Positions 35,858 through 45,117 of a DNA stretch of 64,000 bases are shown piece by piece. The DNA is from an uncultured Massilia sp. (GTDB taxonomy: Bacteria > Pseudomonadota > Gammaproteobacteria > Burkholderiales > Burkholderiaceae_D). Where the stretch lies: assembly GCA_913778765.1 (NCBI GenBank), contig CAJYXO010000094.1, positions 1 through 64,000 on the forward strand, in the 5' to 3' direction. The position numbers and the translations under genes are program-made. Within the stretch, counting starts at the first letter, position 1; every line of letters begins with the position of its first letter. Below the pieces are notes generated by a model. It saw only the letters and a list, made by a program, of their open reading frames with translations. It was not told the origin of the DNA and did not search any database.

Positions 35858-37143
35858 AACTACATATCAAGAACGGCCGGGTGATCGACCCGGCAAACGG
35901 CATCGACGCCGTGCAGGACCTGTACATCGCCGACGGCAGGATCGCCGCCGTGGGCAGCGCACCCGCCGGCTTCGAAGCCGGGCGCAGCATCGACGCGTCC
36001 GGCCTGGTGGTGGCGCCCGGCCTGGTCGACCTGTCGGCGCGCCTGCGCGAACCGGGCTACGAATACAAGGCCACGCTGGAATCGGAGATGCGGGCGGCGA
36101 TGCAGGGCGGCGTGACCACCCTGGTGTGCCCGCCCGACACCGACCCGGTGCTCGACGAGCCGGGCCTGGTCGAGATGCTCAAGCACCGCGCGCGCATCCT
36201 GAACCAGGCCAACGTGCACCCGCTGGGCGCGCTGACCGTCGGCCTGAAGGGCAAGGCCCTGACCGAGATGGCCGAGCTGACCGAGGCCGGCTGCATCGGC
36301 TTTGCCCAGGCCGAGGAGCCGATCGAGGACACCACCGTGCTGCTGCGCGCCCTGCAGTATGCCAAGACCTTCGGCTACACCGTCTGGCTGCGCCCGCAGG
36401 ATCCGCACATCGGCCGCGGCGGCATCGCCCACGCCGGGCCGCTGGCATCGCGCATGGGCCTGTCGGGCGTGCCGGTGATGTCCGAGACCATCGCCCTGCA
36501 CACCATCTTCGAGCTGATGCGCGCATCGGGCGCGCGCGTGCACCTGTGCCGCATTTCGTCGGCCGCCGCGCTGGACCTGATCCGCGCCGCCAAGCAGGAA
36601 GGGCTGCCGGTCACCTGCGACGTCGGCGTGCACCACCTGCACATGACCGACGCCGACATCGGCTTCTTCGACCCCAATGCGCGCCTGACGCCGCCGCTGC
36701 GCAGCCAGCGCGACCGCGAAGCGATCCGCGCGGCGCTGCTGGATGGGACGGTCGATGCCGTCTGCTCCGATCACACCCCGGTCGACGACGACGAGAAGCT
36801 GCTGCCCTTCGCCGAAGCCTCGCCCGGCGCCACCGGCCTGGAACTGCTGCTGTCCCTGATGCTGAAGTGGGCCGACGAGCAGCATGGCAGCAAGGATGCG
36901 CTGGCGCAGGCGCTGGCCAAGGTCACCCACGAGCCGGCGCGGACGGCCGGCCTGCCGGCGGGGACGCTGTCGGTGGGCGCGAATGCCGACGTGGTCATCT
37001 TCGACCCGCAGGTGCGCTGGCAGGTGGCGCCGGCCGTGCTGGCCAGCCAGGGCAAGCACACGCCTTTCCTCGGCTACGAGCTGACCGGGCAGGTGAAGGC
37101 GACCGTGGTCGCCGGCCACCTGGCCTGGGAGCGCCGCGCCTGA
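35854..37143 (+). CDS. pyrX: Dihydroorotase-like protein lacking the catalytic metal ligands (PyrX/PyrC')
   Basis: A 429-residue amidohydrolase-fold protein following pyrB. Active dihydroorotases have DxHxHLREPG; here the block is [18 protein letters not shown], with neither His of the metal site. The HxED block is WLRPQDP, the later metal His region reads [14 protein letters not shown], and only SDHTPV keeps part of the active-site Asp motif. In Pseudomonas the equivalent PyrC'/PyrX is catalytically inactive and needed to assemble the large ATCase complex with PyrB. The same structural role is inferred here. An active pyrC must lie elsewhere. Confidence 0.9.
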   Translation: MKLHIKNGRVIDPANGIDAVQDLYIADGRIAAVGSAPAGFEAGRSIDASGLVVAPGLVDLSARLREPGYEYKATLESEMRAAMQGGVTTLVCPPDTDPVLDEPGLVEMLKHRARILNQANVHPLGALTVGLKGKALTEMAELTEAGCIGFAQAEEPIEDTTVLLRALQYAKTFGYTVWLRPQDPHIGRGGIAHAGPLASRMGLSGVPVMSETIALHTIFELMRASGARVHLCRISSAAALDLIRAAKQEGLPVTCDVGVHHLHMTDADIGFFDPNARLTPPLRSQRDREAIRAALLDGTVDAVCSDHTPVDDDEKLLPFAEASPGATGLELLLSLMLKWADEQHGSKDALAQALAKVTHEPARTAGLPAGTLSVGANADVVIFDPQVRWQVAPAVLASQGKHTPFLGYELTGQVKATVVAGHLAWERRA

Positions 37144-37153
37144 CCGGCAGCCG

Positions 37154-37900
37154 GTGAACATCCGGCTCGGCTGGCGCCTCGCGCGCCTGATCCTCCACCT
37201 GCTGCAAGGCCTCGCCACCTGCGCGCTGGTCTTTCCCTGGGCCGGCGCGCGGCTGCGCGAAGGCCTGGTGCGGCGCTGGTCGGCGCGCCTGCTGCGCATC
37301 TGCCGGGTGGAGGTCGAACGCCAGTCCGGCGCGGCAGCGCTCCGGCATGCGCTGATCGTGTCGAACCACATCTCCTGGCTCGACATCTTCGTCATCAATT
37401 CCCTGCATCCCTGCCGCTTCGTGGCCAAGGCCGAAATCCGCGCCTGGCCGGTGCTCGGCTGGCTGGTGGCCCAGGCCGGCACCGTGTTCATCGCGCGCGG
37501 CAGCCGGCGCGACCTGCGCCACATCTTCAAGGGCCTGGTCGATGCGCTGGCCCAGCACCAGCGCGTGGCCTTCTTCCCGGAAGGGACCACGGCCAGCCAG
37601 GGCAATCTGCTGCCCTTCCACGCCAACCTGTTCGAAGCGGCGATCGATGCGAAGGCGCCGGTGCAGCCGGTGGCGCTGGCGTATGTCGACCGCAGCGGCG
37701 GCTGGCACCCGGCGGTCGACTACACCGGCGAGACCACCTTCGTCGACAGCATCCTGCGCATCATTGGCGGCGAACCCGTGATCGCGCGCGTGAGCTGCCT
37801 GGCGCCGATCGAAGGGGCGGGCGCGCACCGGCGCGAGCTGGCGCAGGCGGCGCATGCGGCGATCGCGGCGGCGCTGGGGGTGGTGGAGAGCGCGGAGTGA
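37154..37900 (+). CDS. 1-acyl-sn-glycerol-3-phosphate acyltransferase (PlsC family), copy 1
   Basis: A 248-residue membrane-associated acyltransferase. The catalytic HX4D motif is SNHISWLDIFVINSL near residue 73 and the phosphate-binding motif is FFPEGTTASQGNLLPFHANL near residue 140. A hydrophobic segment lies near residues 10-30. PlsC enzymes add the second acyl chain to lysophosphatidic acid, but variants act on other lysolipids. It begins with GTG ten bases after pyrX, at the end of the operon. A second PlsC-like protein is at 46.1 kb. Confidence 0.88.
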   Translation: MNIRLGWRLARLILHLLQGLATCALVFPWAGARLREGLVRRWSARLLRICRVEVERQSGAAALRHALIVSNHISWLDIFVINSLHPCRFVAKAEIRAWPVLGWLVAQAGTVFIARGSRRDLRHIFKGLVDALAQHQRVAFFPEGTTASQGNLLPFHANLFEAAIDAKAPVQPVALAYVDRSGGWHPAVDYTGETTFVDSILRIIGGEPVIARVSCLAPIEGAGAHRRELAQAAHAAIAAALGVVESAE

Positions 37901-37903
37901 TGC

Positions 37904-37931
37904 CGTCATTCCCGCTTTCGCGAGGATGACA
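37904..37931. repeat. Degenerate GC-rich palindromic repeat
   Basis: CCGTCATTCCCGC followed by TTTC and GCGAGGATGAC forms a 9-bp stem with two G-T type pairs (37907-37915 with 37920-37928). It fills the gap between the convergent plsC and apaH genes and matches one half of the inverted repeat pairs at 13.1, 52.3 and 56.2 kb. Confidence 0.75.
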
Positions 37932-37935
37932 GCGG

Positions 37936-38790
37936 CTACTTCTTCCCGCCGTGCTCGCGGTACTCCGGACAATCCACCTGCAGCAAGCCGCGGTCGTCCA
38001 GGCACACGGCAGTCAGCTTCCCACCCCACACGCAGCCGCTGTCCAGTCCCACCAGGTTCGGGCGCAGCACCAGGCCCAGCGCCGACCAGTGGCCGAACAC
38101 CACGGTGACGTCGGCGGTGCGGCGGCCCGGTACGTCGAACCATGGCAGCAGGTCCGAGCCCTCGGGGCCCTTGTCGCTTTCCTTGTGCAGGAAATCCATG
38201 CGGCCATCCGGCCAGCACAGGCGCATGCGGGTGAGGGCATTGACGATGCAGCGCAGGCGCGGGATGCCGGTCAGGGCGTCGTCCCAGCGGTCCGGCTCGT
38301 TGCCGTACATCTGCGCCAGGAAATCGGCCCAGCCGTCGCCGCGCAGCACCGTCTCGACCTCGGCCGCGAGCTGCATGGTCTGCGTGGCCGTCCATTGCGG
38401 CGGCACGCCTGCATGGACCAGCAGATGCGCATCCACGAACATCGCCAGCGGACGCCGGCGCAGCCAGGCGACCAGCTCGTCCAGATCGGGGGCGGCCAGG
38501 ATGTCGTCAAGGGTGTCCGAGCGGCTGGCTTTCTGTACGCCGGCCGCCACCGCCAGCAAATGCAGGTCGTGGTTGCCGAGCAGGGCTTCGACACGCCCAC
38601 CGCTGGTTTCCGACAGCGTCTTCATATGCCGCAGGGCCGCCAGCGATTCCGGTCCGCGGTTGATCAGGTCGCCGACGAACAGAATGCGCGCTTCGTCGAT
38701 CGCGTGCGCGTCGGCGGCGATTTTTTCCAGCAGCAGGCCGGCTTCATGGGCGCACCCCTGCAGGTCGCCGATCACATAGGTTTTCATCAT
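37936..38790 (-). CDS. apaH: Symmetrical bis(5'-nucleosyl)-tetraphosphatase
   Basis: A 284-residue metallophosphatase hydrolysing Ap4A to two ADP. Motifs are [20 protein letters not shown] (GDxxG), [20 protein letters not shown] (GDxxNRG), [15 protein letters not shown] (GNHD) and [18 protein letters not shown]. The length matches the family. In several proteobacteria apaH is linked to ksgA/pdxA; here it stands alone, convergent with plsC. The start at 38790 has a second Met directly after it, so 38787 is equally possible. Confidence 0.95.
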   Translation of the reverse strand: MMKTYVIGDLQGCAHEAGLLLEKIAADAHAIDEARILFVGDLINRGPESLAALRHMKTLSETSGGRVEALLGNHDLHLLAVAAGVQKASRSDTLDDILAAPDLDELVAWLRRRPLAMFVDAHLLVHAGVPPQWTATQTMQLAAEVETVLRGDGWADFLAQMYGNEPDRWDDALTGIPRLRCIVNALTRMRLCWPDGRMDFLHKESDKGPEGSDLLPWFDVPGRRTADVTVVFGHWSALGLVLRPNLVGLDSGCVWGGKLTAVCLDDRGLLQVDCPEYREHGGKK

Positions 38791-39076
38791 GGGACGATAT
38801 TAATGTATGTGGCGGATTCCATGCAGGGTCCGTCGTTGTTCATTTCCAAATGTAACTAGTCGAGCGTACGCAGGCGGGGCCGGGGAAAATGCCGATTTCC
38901 GTCAATCGGATCGCAGTCGCTACGCGTAAACTGCTGAGATCCGGGACCACGGCCCTAATCCAGTACAATGGAAGTTTGCCGCAGCGCGAAACGCGAATCG
39001 AATCGCCGACAGCCGCCATATATCGATCGGCTGTGCGCGGCGCGCCTTGCCGGCTATTGCATCTGAAGAATAATAA
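38791..39076. other. Intergenic region between divergent apaH and glycosyltransferase
   Basis: The 286-bp gap has no supported gene. It must hold promoters for both genes. A TACAAT at 38964-38969 could be a -10 element for the plus-strand gene, but no convincing -35 sits 16-18 bases upstream. No strong hairpin was seen. Confidence 0.4.
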
Positions 39077-40171
39077 ATGTTTTCATTCCTTGTGAGCTTT
39101 GTCGCGTCTGCATTGCTGACCCTGCTGGTCATCAAGCATTCGAAATTGCACGGCCCTGCGCTCGACAACAATTTCAGCGGCGTTCAAAAAGTCCATGCGC
39201 ATGACGTGGCGCGGATCGGCGGGCTGCCGATTTTCCTGGCAGTGGCGCTCAGTGCAGGGATTTCGGCATGGCGCGAGCCCACGCTCGGTTATTGGCTGCT
39301 GGCGCTGCTGGTGTGCTCGTCGATCGCCTTCGCCGGCGGCATCGTCGAAGACTATACGGGTAAAGTGCGGCCATCGCGGCGCCTGGTATTAACCATGATC
39401 GCGGCCCTGCTCGGATATCTGGTGCTGGATGCGAAAATCGCGCGGCTGGATATGCCCTTCATGAGCTGGACCCTGATCTCGCCGTGGATCGTGCTGCCGG
39501 TGACGGTGATGGCGGTGGCCGGGATCGCGAATGCGGTAAATATCATCGACGGCTTCAATGGCCTGGCCAGCGTGGTCACGATCTTCATGCTGGTGTCGCT
39601 CGCTTATGTCGCCTGGCAGGTGGGGGACATGTTCGTGCTGGTGTCGGCGCTGACGGTGGCCGGCGCCACCGCCGGCTTCCTGATCTGGAATTATCCGGTC
39701 GGCCTGATTTTCCTCGGCGACGGCGGCGCCTACTTCATCGGCTTCATGCTGGGCGAGCTCGCCATGTTGCTGGTGATGCGCAATCCTACGGTGTCGACCT
39801 GGTATGCCGCATTACTGTTGATTTATCCCGCTTTCGAAACCCTGTTTTCTGCTTATCGTCGCATGTTTGTGCGCGGTAAATCGCCGGCTATGCCCGATGG
39901 CATTCACCTGCACAGCCTGATTTTCAGACGCATCGTGCAATGGACGGTCGGCCCCAAGGAAGCGCGCGCACTGATGAAACGGAATGCGCGCACTTCCCCT
40001 TACTTGTGGCTGTTTTCATTGACGGCGGTTATTCCGGCAACCGTGTTCTGGCGGAATACCGGACCTCTGATATTCTTCTGTTTGTTGTTCGTTATCAGTT
40101 ACGTCTGGTTGTACGCGCGTATTGTTCGATTCAAGTCCCCGCGTTGGCTCATTTGGAACAAAAAAAGCTAA
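39077..40171 (+). CDS. MraY/WecA-like undecaprenyl-phosphate glycosylphosphotransferase
   Basis: A 364-residue polytopic membrane enzyme of glycosyltransferase family 4 with about ten helices. Cytoplasmic loops carry NAVNIIDGFNGLASVVTIFM and NYPVGLIFLGDGGAYFIGFM, the Mg- and substrate-binding blocks of the family, and RRMFVRGKSPAMPDGIHLHS, the histidine-rich loop 5. The early GIVEDYTGKVRPSRRL replaces the usual DD pair with ED. Such enzymes transfer a sugar-1-phosphate to undecaprenyl phosphate to start O-antigen, capsule or enterobacterial-antigen synthesis. WecA versus another initiating enzyme cannot be decided. The start ATG at 39077 has only a weak ribosome site. Confidence 0.88.
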   Translation: MFSFLVSFVASALLTLLVIKHSKLHGPALDNNFSGVQKVHAHDVARIGGLPIFLAVALSAGISAWREPTLGYWLLALLVCSSIAFAGGIVEDYTGKVRPSRRLVLTMIAALLGYLVLDAKIARLDMPFMSWTLISPWIVLPVTVMAVAGIANAVNIIDGFNGLASVVTIFMLVSLAYVAWQVGDMFVLVSALTVAGATAGFLIWNYPVGLIFLGDGGAYFIGFMLGELAMLLVMRNPTVSTWYAALLLIYPAFETLFSAYRRMFVRGKSPAMPDGIHLHSLIFRRIVQWTVGPKEARALMKRNARTSPYLWLFSLTAVIPATVFWRNTGPLIFFCLLFVISYVWLYARIVRFKSPRWLIWNKKS

Positions 40172-40209
40172 CAGAAAATTACAGATAGTGTATATTGCAA
40201 CAATTGGTG

Positions 40210-40226
40210 AGATTTCGGTGAAATCT
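40210..40226. promoter_or_regulatory. Short dyad in the leader of the H-NS-type gene
   Basis: AGATTTC GGT GAAATCT forms a 7-bp dyad 30 bases before the H-NS-type start codon, in an AT-rich gap of 85 bases. It could be an operator or the end signal of the glycosyltransferase transcript; there is only a weak T-run after it. Confidence 0.35.
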
Positions 40227-40256
40227 GTTTAACTTAACATTCATAAAGGAACGATA

Positions 40257-40589
40257 ATGGATCTGTCTAATATGTCCTTGGGCGATTTGCGTAACCTGCA
40301 GGAGCAGATCAAGCAGGAAATGAAACAGCGCGAGCATCAGGAAGTGCAAAAAGCGCGTGAACAGATCATGGCAATCGCGCAGAGCGTTGGCGTTCCCCTG
40401 AAAGACCTGATGGCTGCAGGCGGCCGTAGCGGCAAAGGCGGCAAATCGGGCGCGGGCGCCGGTTCGGTGGCCGTTCGTTTCCGTAATCCTGACAATGAAT
40501 CCCAGCAGTGGACCGGCCGCGGCCGCCAGCCGAAATGGGTGAAGGAATGGGTCGAAGGCGGTAAGTCGCTCGACAAACTGCGCGTCTGA
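40257..40589 (+). CDS. H-NS histone-like nucleoid-structuring family protein
   Basis: A 110-residue protein of the short betaproteobacterial H-NS type. The N-terminal helical oligomerisation part is MDLSNMSLGDLRNLQEQIKQ onward. A Gly/Ser/Lys-rich linker lies near residues 57-72. The C-terminal AT-hook-like DNA-binding motif is WTGRGRQPKWVKEWVEGGKS, matching the TGxGRxPxW core. H-NS proteins silence AT-rich DNA. A good AAGGAACG ribosome site precedes ATG 40257. Its place between an envelope glycosyltransferase gene and the phosphomannomutase gene may be incidental or reflect regulation of surface polysaccharide. Confidence 0.95.
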   Translation: MDLSNMSLGDLRNLQEQIKQEMKQREHQEVQKAREQIMAIAQSVGVPLKDLMAAGGRSGKGGKSGAGAGSVAVRFRNPDNESQQWTGRGRQPKWVKEWVEGGKSLDKLRV

Positions 40590-40603
40590 TCCAATCCCGC
40601 GTT

Positions 40604-40640
40604 CGCCGCCGCTGAATCCGCGGTGGCGGAATGCGCGGCA
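40604..40640 (+). terminator. Possible terminator after the H-NS-type gene
   Basis: CGCCGCCGC (40604-40612) pairs with GCGGTGGCG (40620-40628) around a 7-base loop, but the nearest T-run (CTTTT) is about 12 bases further on. This is therefore a weak candidate. The remaining gap to 40838 also has the perfect 14-base palindrome GCACGCTAGCGTGC at 40722-40735 and no gene. Confidence 0.35.
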
Positions 40641-40838
40641 TCTTTTAATCGGGATTTCTCCCGCGTCATTCCTCGACATTCGTCAATTCAGGCAGGAAGA
40701 ATTTCCTGTTTCGATCATTGCGCACGCTAGCGTGCAGCGTTCCCAAGCTCCCTGCTTGCCATTACAATGGCTGCTCTTTTGCCAAGCGATTGCGGGCATG
40801 CCGATTCACGCCAATTCATCTCACATCAAGGTATAGCA

Positions 40839-42221
40839 ATGGTCTCTCTTTCGAAAACGATATTCAAGGCTTATGACATTCGCGGCGTGCTGGGCAGCAC
40901 GCTGGACGCCGGCATCGCGAGGAAGATCGGCCAGGCCTTCGGCGCCGCAGCGCTGGCGAAGGGCGAGCGCAAGGTCGTGATCGGCCGCGACGGCCGCCTG
41001 TCCGGCCCGGAGCTGGCAGCCAGCCTGGCCGACGGCCTGCGCGAAGCGGGCGTCGACGTGATCGACCTGGGCATGGTCGCCACCCCGATGGTGTATTTCG
41101 CCACCAACGTGCTGGATGCGCGCAGCGGCATCATGGTCACCGGCAGCCACAACCCGCCCGACTACAACGGTTTCAAGATGGTGCTGGCCGGCGAAGCGAT
41201 CTACGGCGACGCCATCCAGGGCTTGTACGAATCCATCGCGCGCGGCGATTTCGCACCGGCTGCCAGCCAGGGCGGCTACACCACCCACGATATCAAGGAC
41301 GCCTACATCCAGCGCATCGCCGGCGACGTCAAGATCGCCCGTCCGATCAAGATCGCGGTCGATGCCGGTAACGGCGTGGCCGGCGCTTTCGTCGGCGAGC
41401 TGTATCGCGCCATGGGCTGCGAGGTGACGGAACTGTTCTGCGAAGTCGACGGCCACTTCCCGAACCACCACCCGGACCCGGCGCACCCGGAAAACCTGGA
41501 AGACCTGATCCGCGCCGTGCAGACCACCGACGTCGAGCTGGGACTGGCATTCGACGGCGACGGCGACCGTCTCGGCGTCGTCACCAAGGATGGCCAGATC
41601 ATCTTCCCGGACCGCCAGATGATGCTGTTCTCCGCCGACGTCCTGTCGCGCAACCCGGGCGCCGAAATCCTCTACGACGTCAAGTGCACCCGCCACCTCG
41701 GCCCATGGATCGAGCAGCACGGCGGCCGTCCGCTGATGTGGAAGACCGGCCACTCGCTGGTCAAGGCCAAGCTGAAGGAAACCGGCGCCCCGCTGGGCGG
41801 CGAGATGAGCGGCCACATCTTCTGGAAGGACCGCTGGTTCGGCTTCGACGACGGCCTCTACACCGGCGCGCGCCTGCTCGAGATCCTGACGAAGAGCGCC
41901 GATCCGTCCGCGGTGCTGAACGCGCTGCCGAAGGCGAGCAGCACGCCGGAACTGCACCTGCACCTGCAGGAAGGCGAGAATTTCGCGCTGATCGAGAAGC
42001 TGCGCAAGGAAGCCGAGTTCCCCGGCGCCGATCGCGTGGTCGACATCGACGGCCTGCGCGTCGAGTACCCGGACGGCTTCGGCCTGGCGCGCGGCTCGAA
42101 CACCACGCCGGTGGTGGTGCTGCGCTTCGAAGGCGAAACGCCGGAAGCCCTCGACCGCATCCAGAAGGAATTCGCGCGCGTGATCCTGGCCGCCAAGCCG
42201 GATGCCGAGCTGCCGTTCTGA
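40839..42221 (+). CDS. Phosphomannomutase/phosphoglucomutase
   Basis: A 460-residue alpha-phosphohexomutase of the AlgC/ManB type. It starts MVSLSKTIFKAYDIRGVLGS. The phosphoserine loop is GIMVTGSHNPPDYNGFKMVL (Ser near residue 108). The metal loop is LAFDGDGDRLGVVTKDGQII, the sugar-recognition loop GGEMSGHIFWKDRWFGFDDG, and the C-terminal phosphate-binding loop RGSNTTPVVVLRFEG. It interconverts mannose or glucose 6- and 1-phosphates for LPS and exopolysaccharide sugar nucleotides. Its stop overlaps the waaC start by one base (TGATG). Confidence 0.94.
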   Translation: MVSLSKTIFKAYDIRGVLGSTLDAGIARKIGQAFGAAALAKGERKVVIGRDGRLSGPELAASLADGLREAGVDVIDLGMVATPMVYFATNVLDARSGIMVTGSHNPPDYNGFKMVLAGEAIYGDAIQGLYESIARGDFAPAASQGGYTTHDIKDAYIQRIAGDVKIARPIKIAVDAGNGVAGAFVGELYRAMGCEVTELFCEVDGHFPNHHPDPAHPENLEDLIRAVQTTDVELGLAFDGDGDRLGVVTKDGQIIFPDRQMMLFSADVLSRNPGAEILYDVKCTRHLGPWIEQHGGRPLMWKTGHSLVKAKLKETGAPLGGEMSGHIFWKDRWFGFDDGLYTGARLLEILTKSADPSAVLNALPKASSTPELHLHLQEGENFALIEKLRKEAEFPGADRVVDIDGLRVEYPDGFGLARGSNTTPVVVLRFEGETPEALDRIQKEFARVILAAKPDAELPF

Positions 42222-43201
42222 TGAAGATCCTGCTGGTGCGGGTCTCGTCGCTGGGCGACGTCCTGCACAACCTGCCGATGGTGGCCGACATCCTGCGCCA
42301 CCATCCCGGCGCCCGGATCGACTGGGTGGTCGAAGAGGGCTACGTCAGCCTGGTGCGCCTGAATCCGCATGTGCGCAAGGTGATTCCCTTCGCGCTGCGG
42401 CGCTGGAAAAAAGGGCTCAAGGATAAAGCCGTACGCGCCGAAGTCCGCGCCTTCTTCCGCGACCTGCGCGCCGAACAGTACGACTACGTTTTCGATACCC
42501 AGGGCCTGATCAAGACCGGCATCATCATGGCCGCCGCGCGCGTGCGCCCCGGCGGCCAGAAGATCGGCATGGCCAACGGCACCGAGGATTCCGGCTACGA
42601 AGGCGCCTCGCGCATTTTCCACAGCCGCAGCATCCCGGTGGCGCTGCGCACCCATGCGGTCGAGCGCGGCCGCCAGGTGGCTGCGCAGGCCATGGGCTAT
42701 GCCATCGACAGCCCGCCCGACTTCGGCCTGCCGGCCCCCGACCCCGTTGAACGTCCGGCCTGGATGCCGGCGGAAGACTACGCCGTGTTCTTCCACGGGA
42801 CGGCGCGCGATGCGAAAAAATGGCCGGCCGCCGACTGGATCGCGCTGGGCCAGGCGCTGGCGCCGCTGCGCATCCTGCTGCCATGGGGCTCGGCCGCGGA
42901 AAAGGAAGAAGCCGAACGGCTGGCCGCGGCGCTGCCGAATGCGCGCGTGCTGCCCAGGCTGTCGATGATGGACGCGGTCGAGCTGGCGCGCCATGCCGCG
43001 CTGGCGGTCGGCGTCGATACCGGCCTGACCCACATCGCCGCGGCTTTCGTGCGGCCGACCGTCGAGATCTATTGCGACTCGCCGCGCTGGAAGACCGAGG
43101 GCAACTGGTCGCCGCGCATCGTGAACCTGGGCGACACCGGCCAGCCGCCGACGGTGGACGAGGTGGTGGCGGCGGCGCGCCGCCTGCTGGAGAAGGCTTG
43201 A
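42221..43201 (+). CDS. waaC: ADP-heptose:LPS heptosyltransferase I
   Basis: A 326-residue GT9 family enzyme that adds the first heptose to Kdo2-lipid A at the inner face of the inner membrane. MKILLVRVSSLGDVLHNLPM is the WaaC N-terminus, with DYVFDTQGLIKTGIIMAAAR following. The C-terminal ADP-heptose site includes FFHGTARDAKKWPAADWIAL and AVGVDTGLTHIAAAFVRPTV. It is bounded by one-base overlaps with the phosphomannomutase and waaA genes, so the three form an operon. Confidence 0.95.
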   Translation: MKILLVRVSSLGDVLHNLPMVADILRHHPGARIDWVVEEGYVSLVRLNPHVRKVIPFALRRWKKGLKDKAVRAEVRAFFRDLRAEQYDYVFDTQGLIKTGIIMAAARVRPGGQKIGMANGTEDSGYEGASRIFHSRSIPVALRTHAVERGRQVAAQAMGYAIDSPPDFGLPAPDPVERPAWMPAEDYAVFFHGTARDAKKWPAADWIALGQALAPLRILLPWGSAAEKEEAERLAAALPNARVLPRLSMMDAVELARHAALAVGVDTGLTHIAAAFVRPTVEIYCDSPRWKTEGNWSPRIVNLGDTGQPPTVDEVVAAARRLLEKA

Positions 43202-44475
43202 TGCGCCTGTTCTATTCCTTCATGTGGTGGCTGGCGCTGCCCCTGGTGCTGGGCCGTTTGTGGTGGCGCGGGCGCAAGGAGCCGGGCTATCGCAGGCATT
43301 GGGGCGAACGCCTCGGCTTTTACGGGCGCAAGCCGGGACCGGACCGGCAGCTGCGCCGTACCTTCATGGTGCATGCGGTGTCGGTCGGCGAAACCCGCGC
43401 CGCCGAGCCGCTGGTCGAGGCCCTGCTGCGCGCCTGGCCCGACTGCCGCATCCTGCTGACCCACATGACGCCGACCGGCCGCGCCACCGGCAAGGCCCTG
43501 TTCGAAAAACACGGCGAACGCGTCGTGCAGTCCTTCCTGCCCTACGATACCGGCTTCATGGTCGGCCGCTTCCTGCGCCACTTCGAACCTGCCGTCTGCA
43601 TCCTGATGGAGACCGAGGTGTGGCCGAATCTGATTGCCGGCTGCGCGGCCCACGAGGTGCCGGTGGCGCTGGTGAACGCGCGCCTGTCGGAACGCTCGCT
43701 GCGCCGCGGCCAGCGCTTTGGCGGCCTGATGATGGAAGCGGCGCGCGGCATCGCGCTGGCCGCGGCCCAGACCGAAGCGGACGCGGCCCGCATCGCCTCG
43801 CTCGGCGCGCCGAAGGTCGCCGTCACCGGCAGCATCAAGTTCGACGTGGTGCCGCCGGATGCGGCGCTGCAGACCGGCGCCATGCTGCGCACGCGTTTTG
43901 CCGGGCGCCCGGTGCTGCTGTGCGCCTCCACCCGTGAAGGCGAGGAAGCGCTCATCCTCGACGCCTGGCGCGACCTGGCCGATAAGCCGACCGGCATGCT
44001 GCTCCTGCTGGTGCCGCGCCATCCGCAGCGTTTCGACGAGGTCGCGCGCATGGCCGAGGAACGTGGACTGAGCGTTGCGCGCAGATCGCAGCTGCCGCCG
44101 CAGGTGGACACCGACGTGCTGCTCGGCGATTCGATGGGCGAGATGTTCGCCTACTACGCGGCCTGCGACTGCGCCTTCATCGGCGGCAGCCTGCTGCCGC
44201 TGGGCGGCCAGAACCTGATCGAGGCCTGCGCCGTCGGCAAACCGGTGCTGGTGGGCGAGCACACGTTCAACTTCCTGCAGGCGACCGAGGAAGCGGTGGC
44301 CCTGGGCGCCGCCCTGCGCGTGCTGGACGCCGCGGCCCTGATGGGCGAGGCAGCCCGGCTGTTGCGCGACGATGCCGCCCGCGCAAGGATGGGTGAACAG
44401 GCTTTGACGTTCGCCGGGCTGCATCGTGGTGCGACCTTGCGCACTGTTGAACTCTTGCGACAACTATTTCGTTAG
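43201..44475 (+). CDS. waaA: 3-deoxy-D-manno-octulosonic acid transferase
   Basis: A 424-residue GT30 membrane-anchored enzyme transferring Kdo to lipid IVA. A membrane segment lies near residues 3-20 (LFYSFMWWLALPLVLGRL). Signature blocks are GYRRHWGERLGFYG, VHAVSVGETRAAEPLVEALL (with the catalytic Glu), LLTHMTPTGRATGKALFEKH, ETEVWPNLIAGCAAHEVPVA and the C-terminal CAFIGGSLLPLGGQNLIEACA. Whether it adds one or two Kdo residues cannot be told. It follows waaC directly and completes the inner-core start. Confidence 0.95.
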   Translation: MRLFYSFMWWLALPLVLGRLWWRGRKEPGYRRHWGERLGFYGRKPGPDRQLRRTFMVHAVSVGETRAAEPLVEALLRAWPDCRILLTHMTPTGRATGKALFEKHGERVVQSFLPYDTGFMVGRFLRHFEPAVCILMETEVWPNLIAGCAAHEVPVALVNARLSERSLRRGQRFGGLMMEAARGIALAAAQTEADAARIASLGAPKVAVTGSIKFDVVPPDAALQTGAMLRTRFAGRPVLLCASTREGEEALILDAWRDLADKPTGMLLLLVPRHPQRFDEVARMAEERGLSVARRSQLPPQVDTDVLLGDSMGEMFAYYAACDCAFIGGSLLPLGGQNLIEACAVGKPVLVGEHTFNFLQATEEAVALGAALRVLDAAALMGEAARLLRDDAARARMGEQALTFAGLHRGATLRTVELLRQLFR

Positions 44476-44521
44476 CTTTTGTTACCATTCTCCTTAGCTT
44501 GAATAACGAAAGGGGATGCAC

Positions 44522-45079
44522 ATGTTGTGGTCTAATCGTGCGCGAGCAGGCGGCAACGTGGAAGGCGGTGCCGCACTGATGGACGCGCCTGAATTCACGG
44601 ATCTCGGAGCCGATGCGATGCCGCCGGCGCCCATTCCAGTCGTGCATCCTCCCGCGGCTGCCTACAGCCTGCATTTCTGGGTCCGTTATTCGCTCGGCGA
44701 GTACCTGCGCTTCATGTGGGAGCACGGCGGCTACCTGATCCGCCGCCGCCATATCCGCTGGCCGATGGGCGTCTACCTGCGCATCAAGAGCACCCTGGCC
44801 GCCGGCATGCACTTCGCATTGCTGCGCCGCGGACGCCGCACCTACGAATTCACCATCGACCAGCATGGCATCGTGCGCACCAGCGACACCGGCGTGACTC
44901 TGATCGGCTGGGACGACGTGGCCCGCATCCGCACCTACACGAACGGCTTCATGATGGTGCTCAGGCGCGGCACGCTGCCGATTCCCTTCCGCTGCCTCAG
45001 CTCGAAGGAAGTCGATGCGATGAAGGGGATTGCCGCGGCGCGCGCGGCCGGTGAGCTGCAGCTGCGCGGCGCTGCCTGA
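44522..45079 (+). CDS. YcxB-like domain protein of unknown function
   Basis: About 185 residues. The start at 44522 is favoured by AAAGGGG seven bases upstream; ATG 44516 is also in frame. The first 50 residues are Pro/Ala-rich. The C-terminal half reads YEFTIDQHGIVRTSDTGVTL, IGWDDVARIRTYTNGFMMVL and LPIPFRCLSSKEVDAMKGIA, which matches the pattern of YcxB-type C-terminal domains (strand, central W, R/K and PxxxF). No membrane helices are obvious, unlike many YcxB proteins, which have two. The role is unknown. It closes the LPS operon, 46 bases after waaA. Confidence 0.7.
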   Translation: MLWSNRARAGGNVEGGAALMDAPEFTDLGADAMPPAPIPVVHPPAAAYSLHFWVRYSLGEYLRFMWEHGGYLIRRRHIRWPMGVYLRIKSTLAAGMHFALLRRGRRTYEFTIDQHGIVRTSDTGVTLIGWDDVARIRTYTNGFMMVLRRGTLPIPFRCLSSKEVDAMKGIAAARAAGELQLRGAA

Positions 45080-45117
45080 CGCATACGTAACGCGTGGGCT
45101 CCCCGAGCCCGCGTGAC

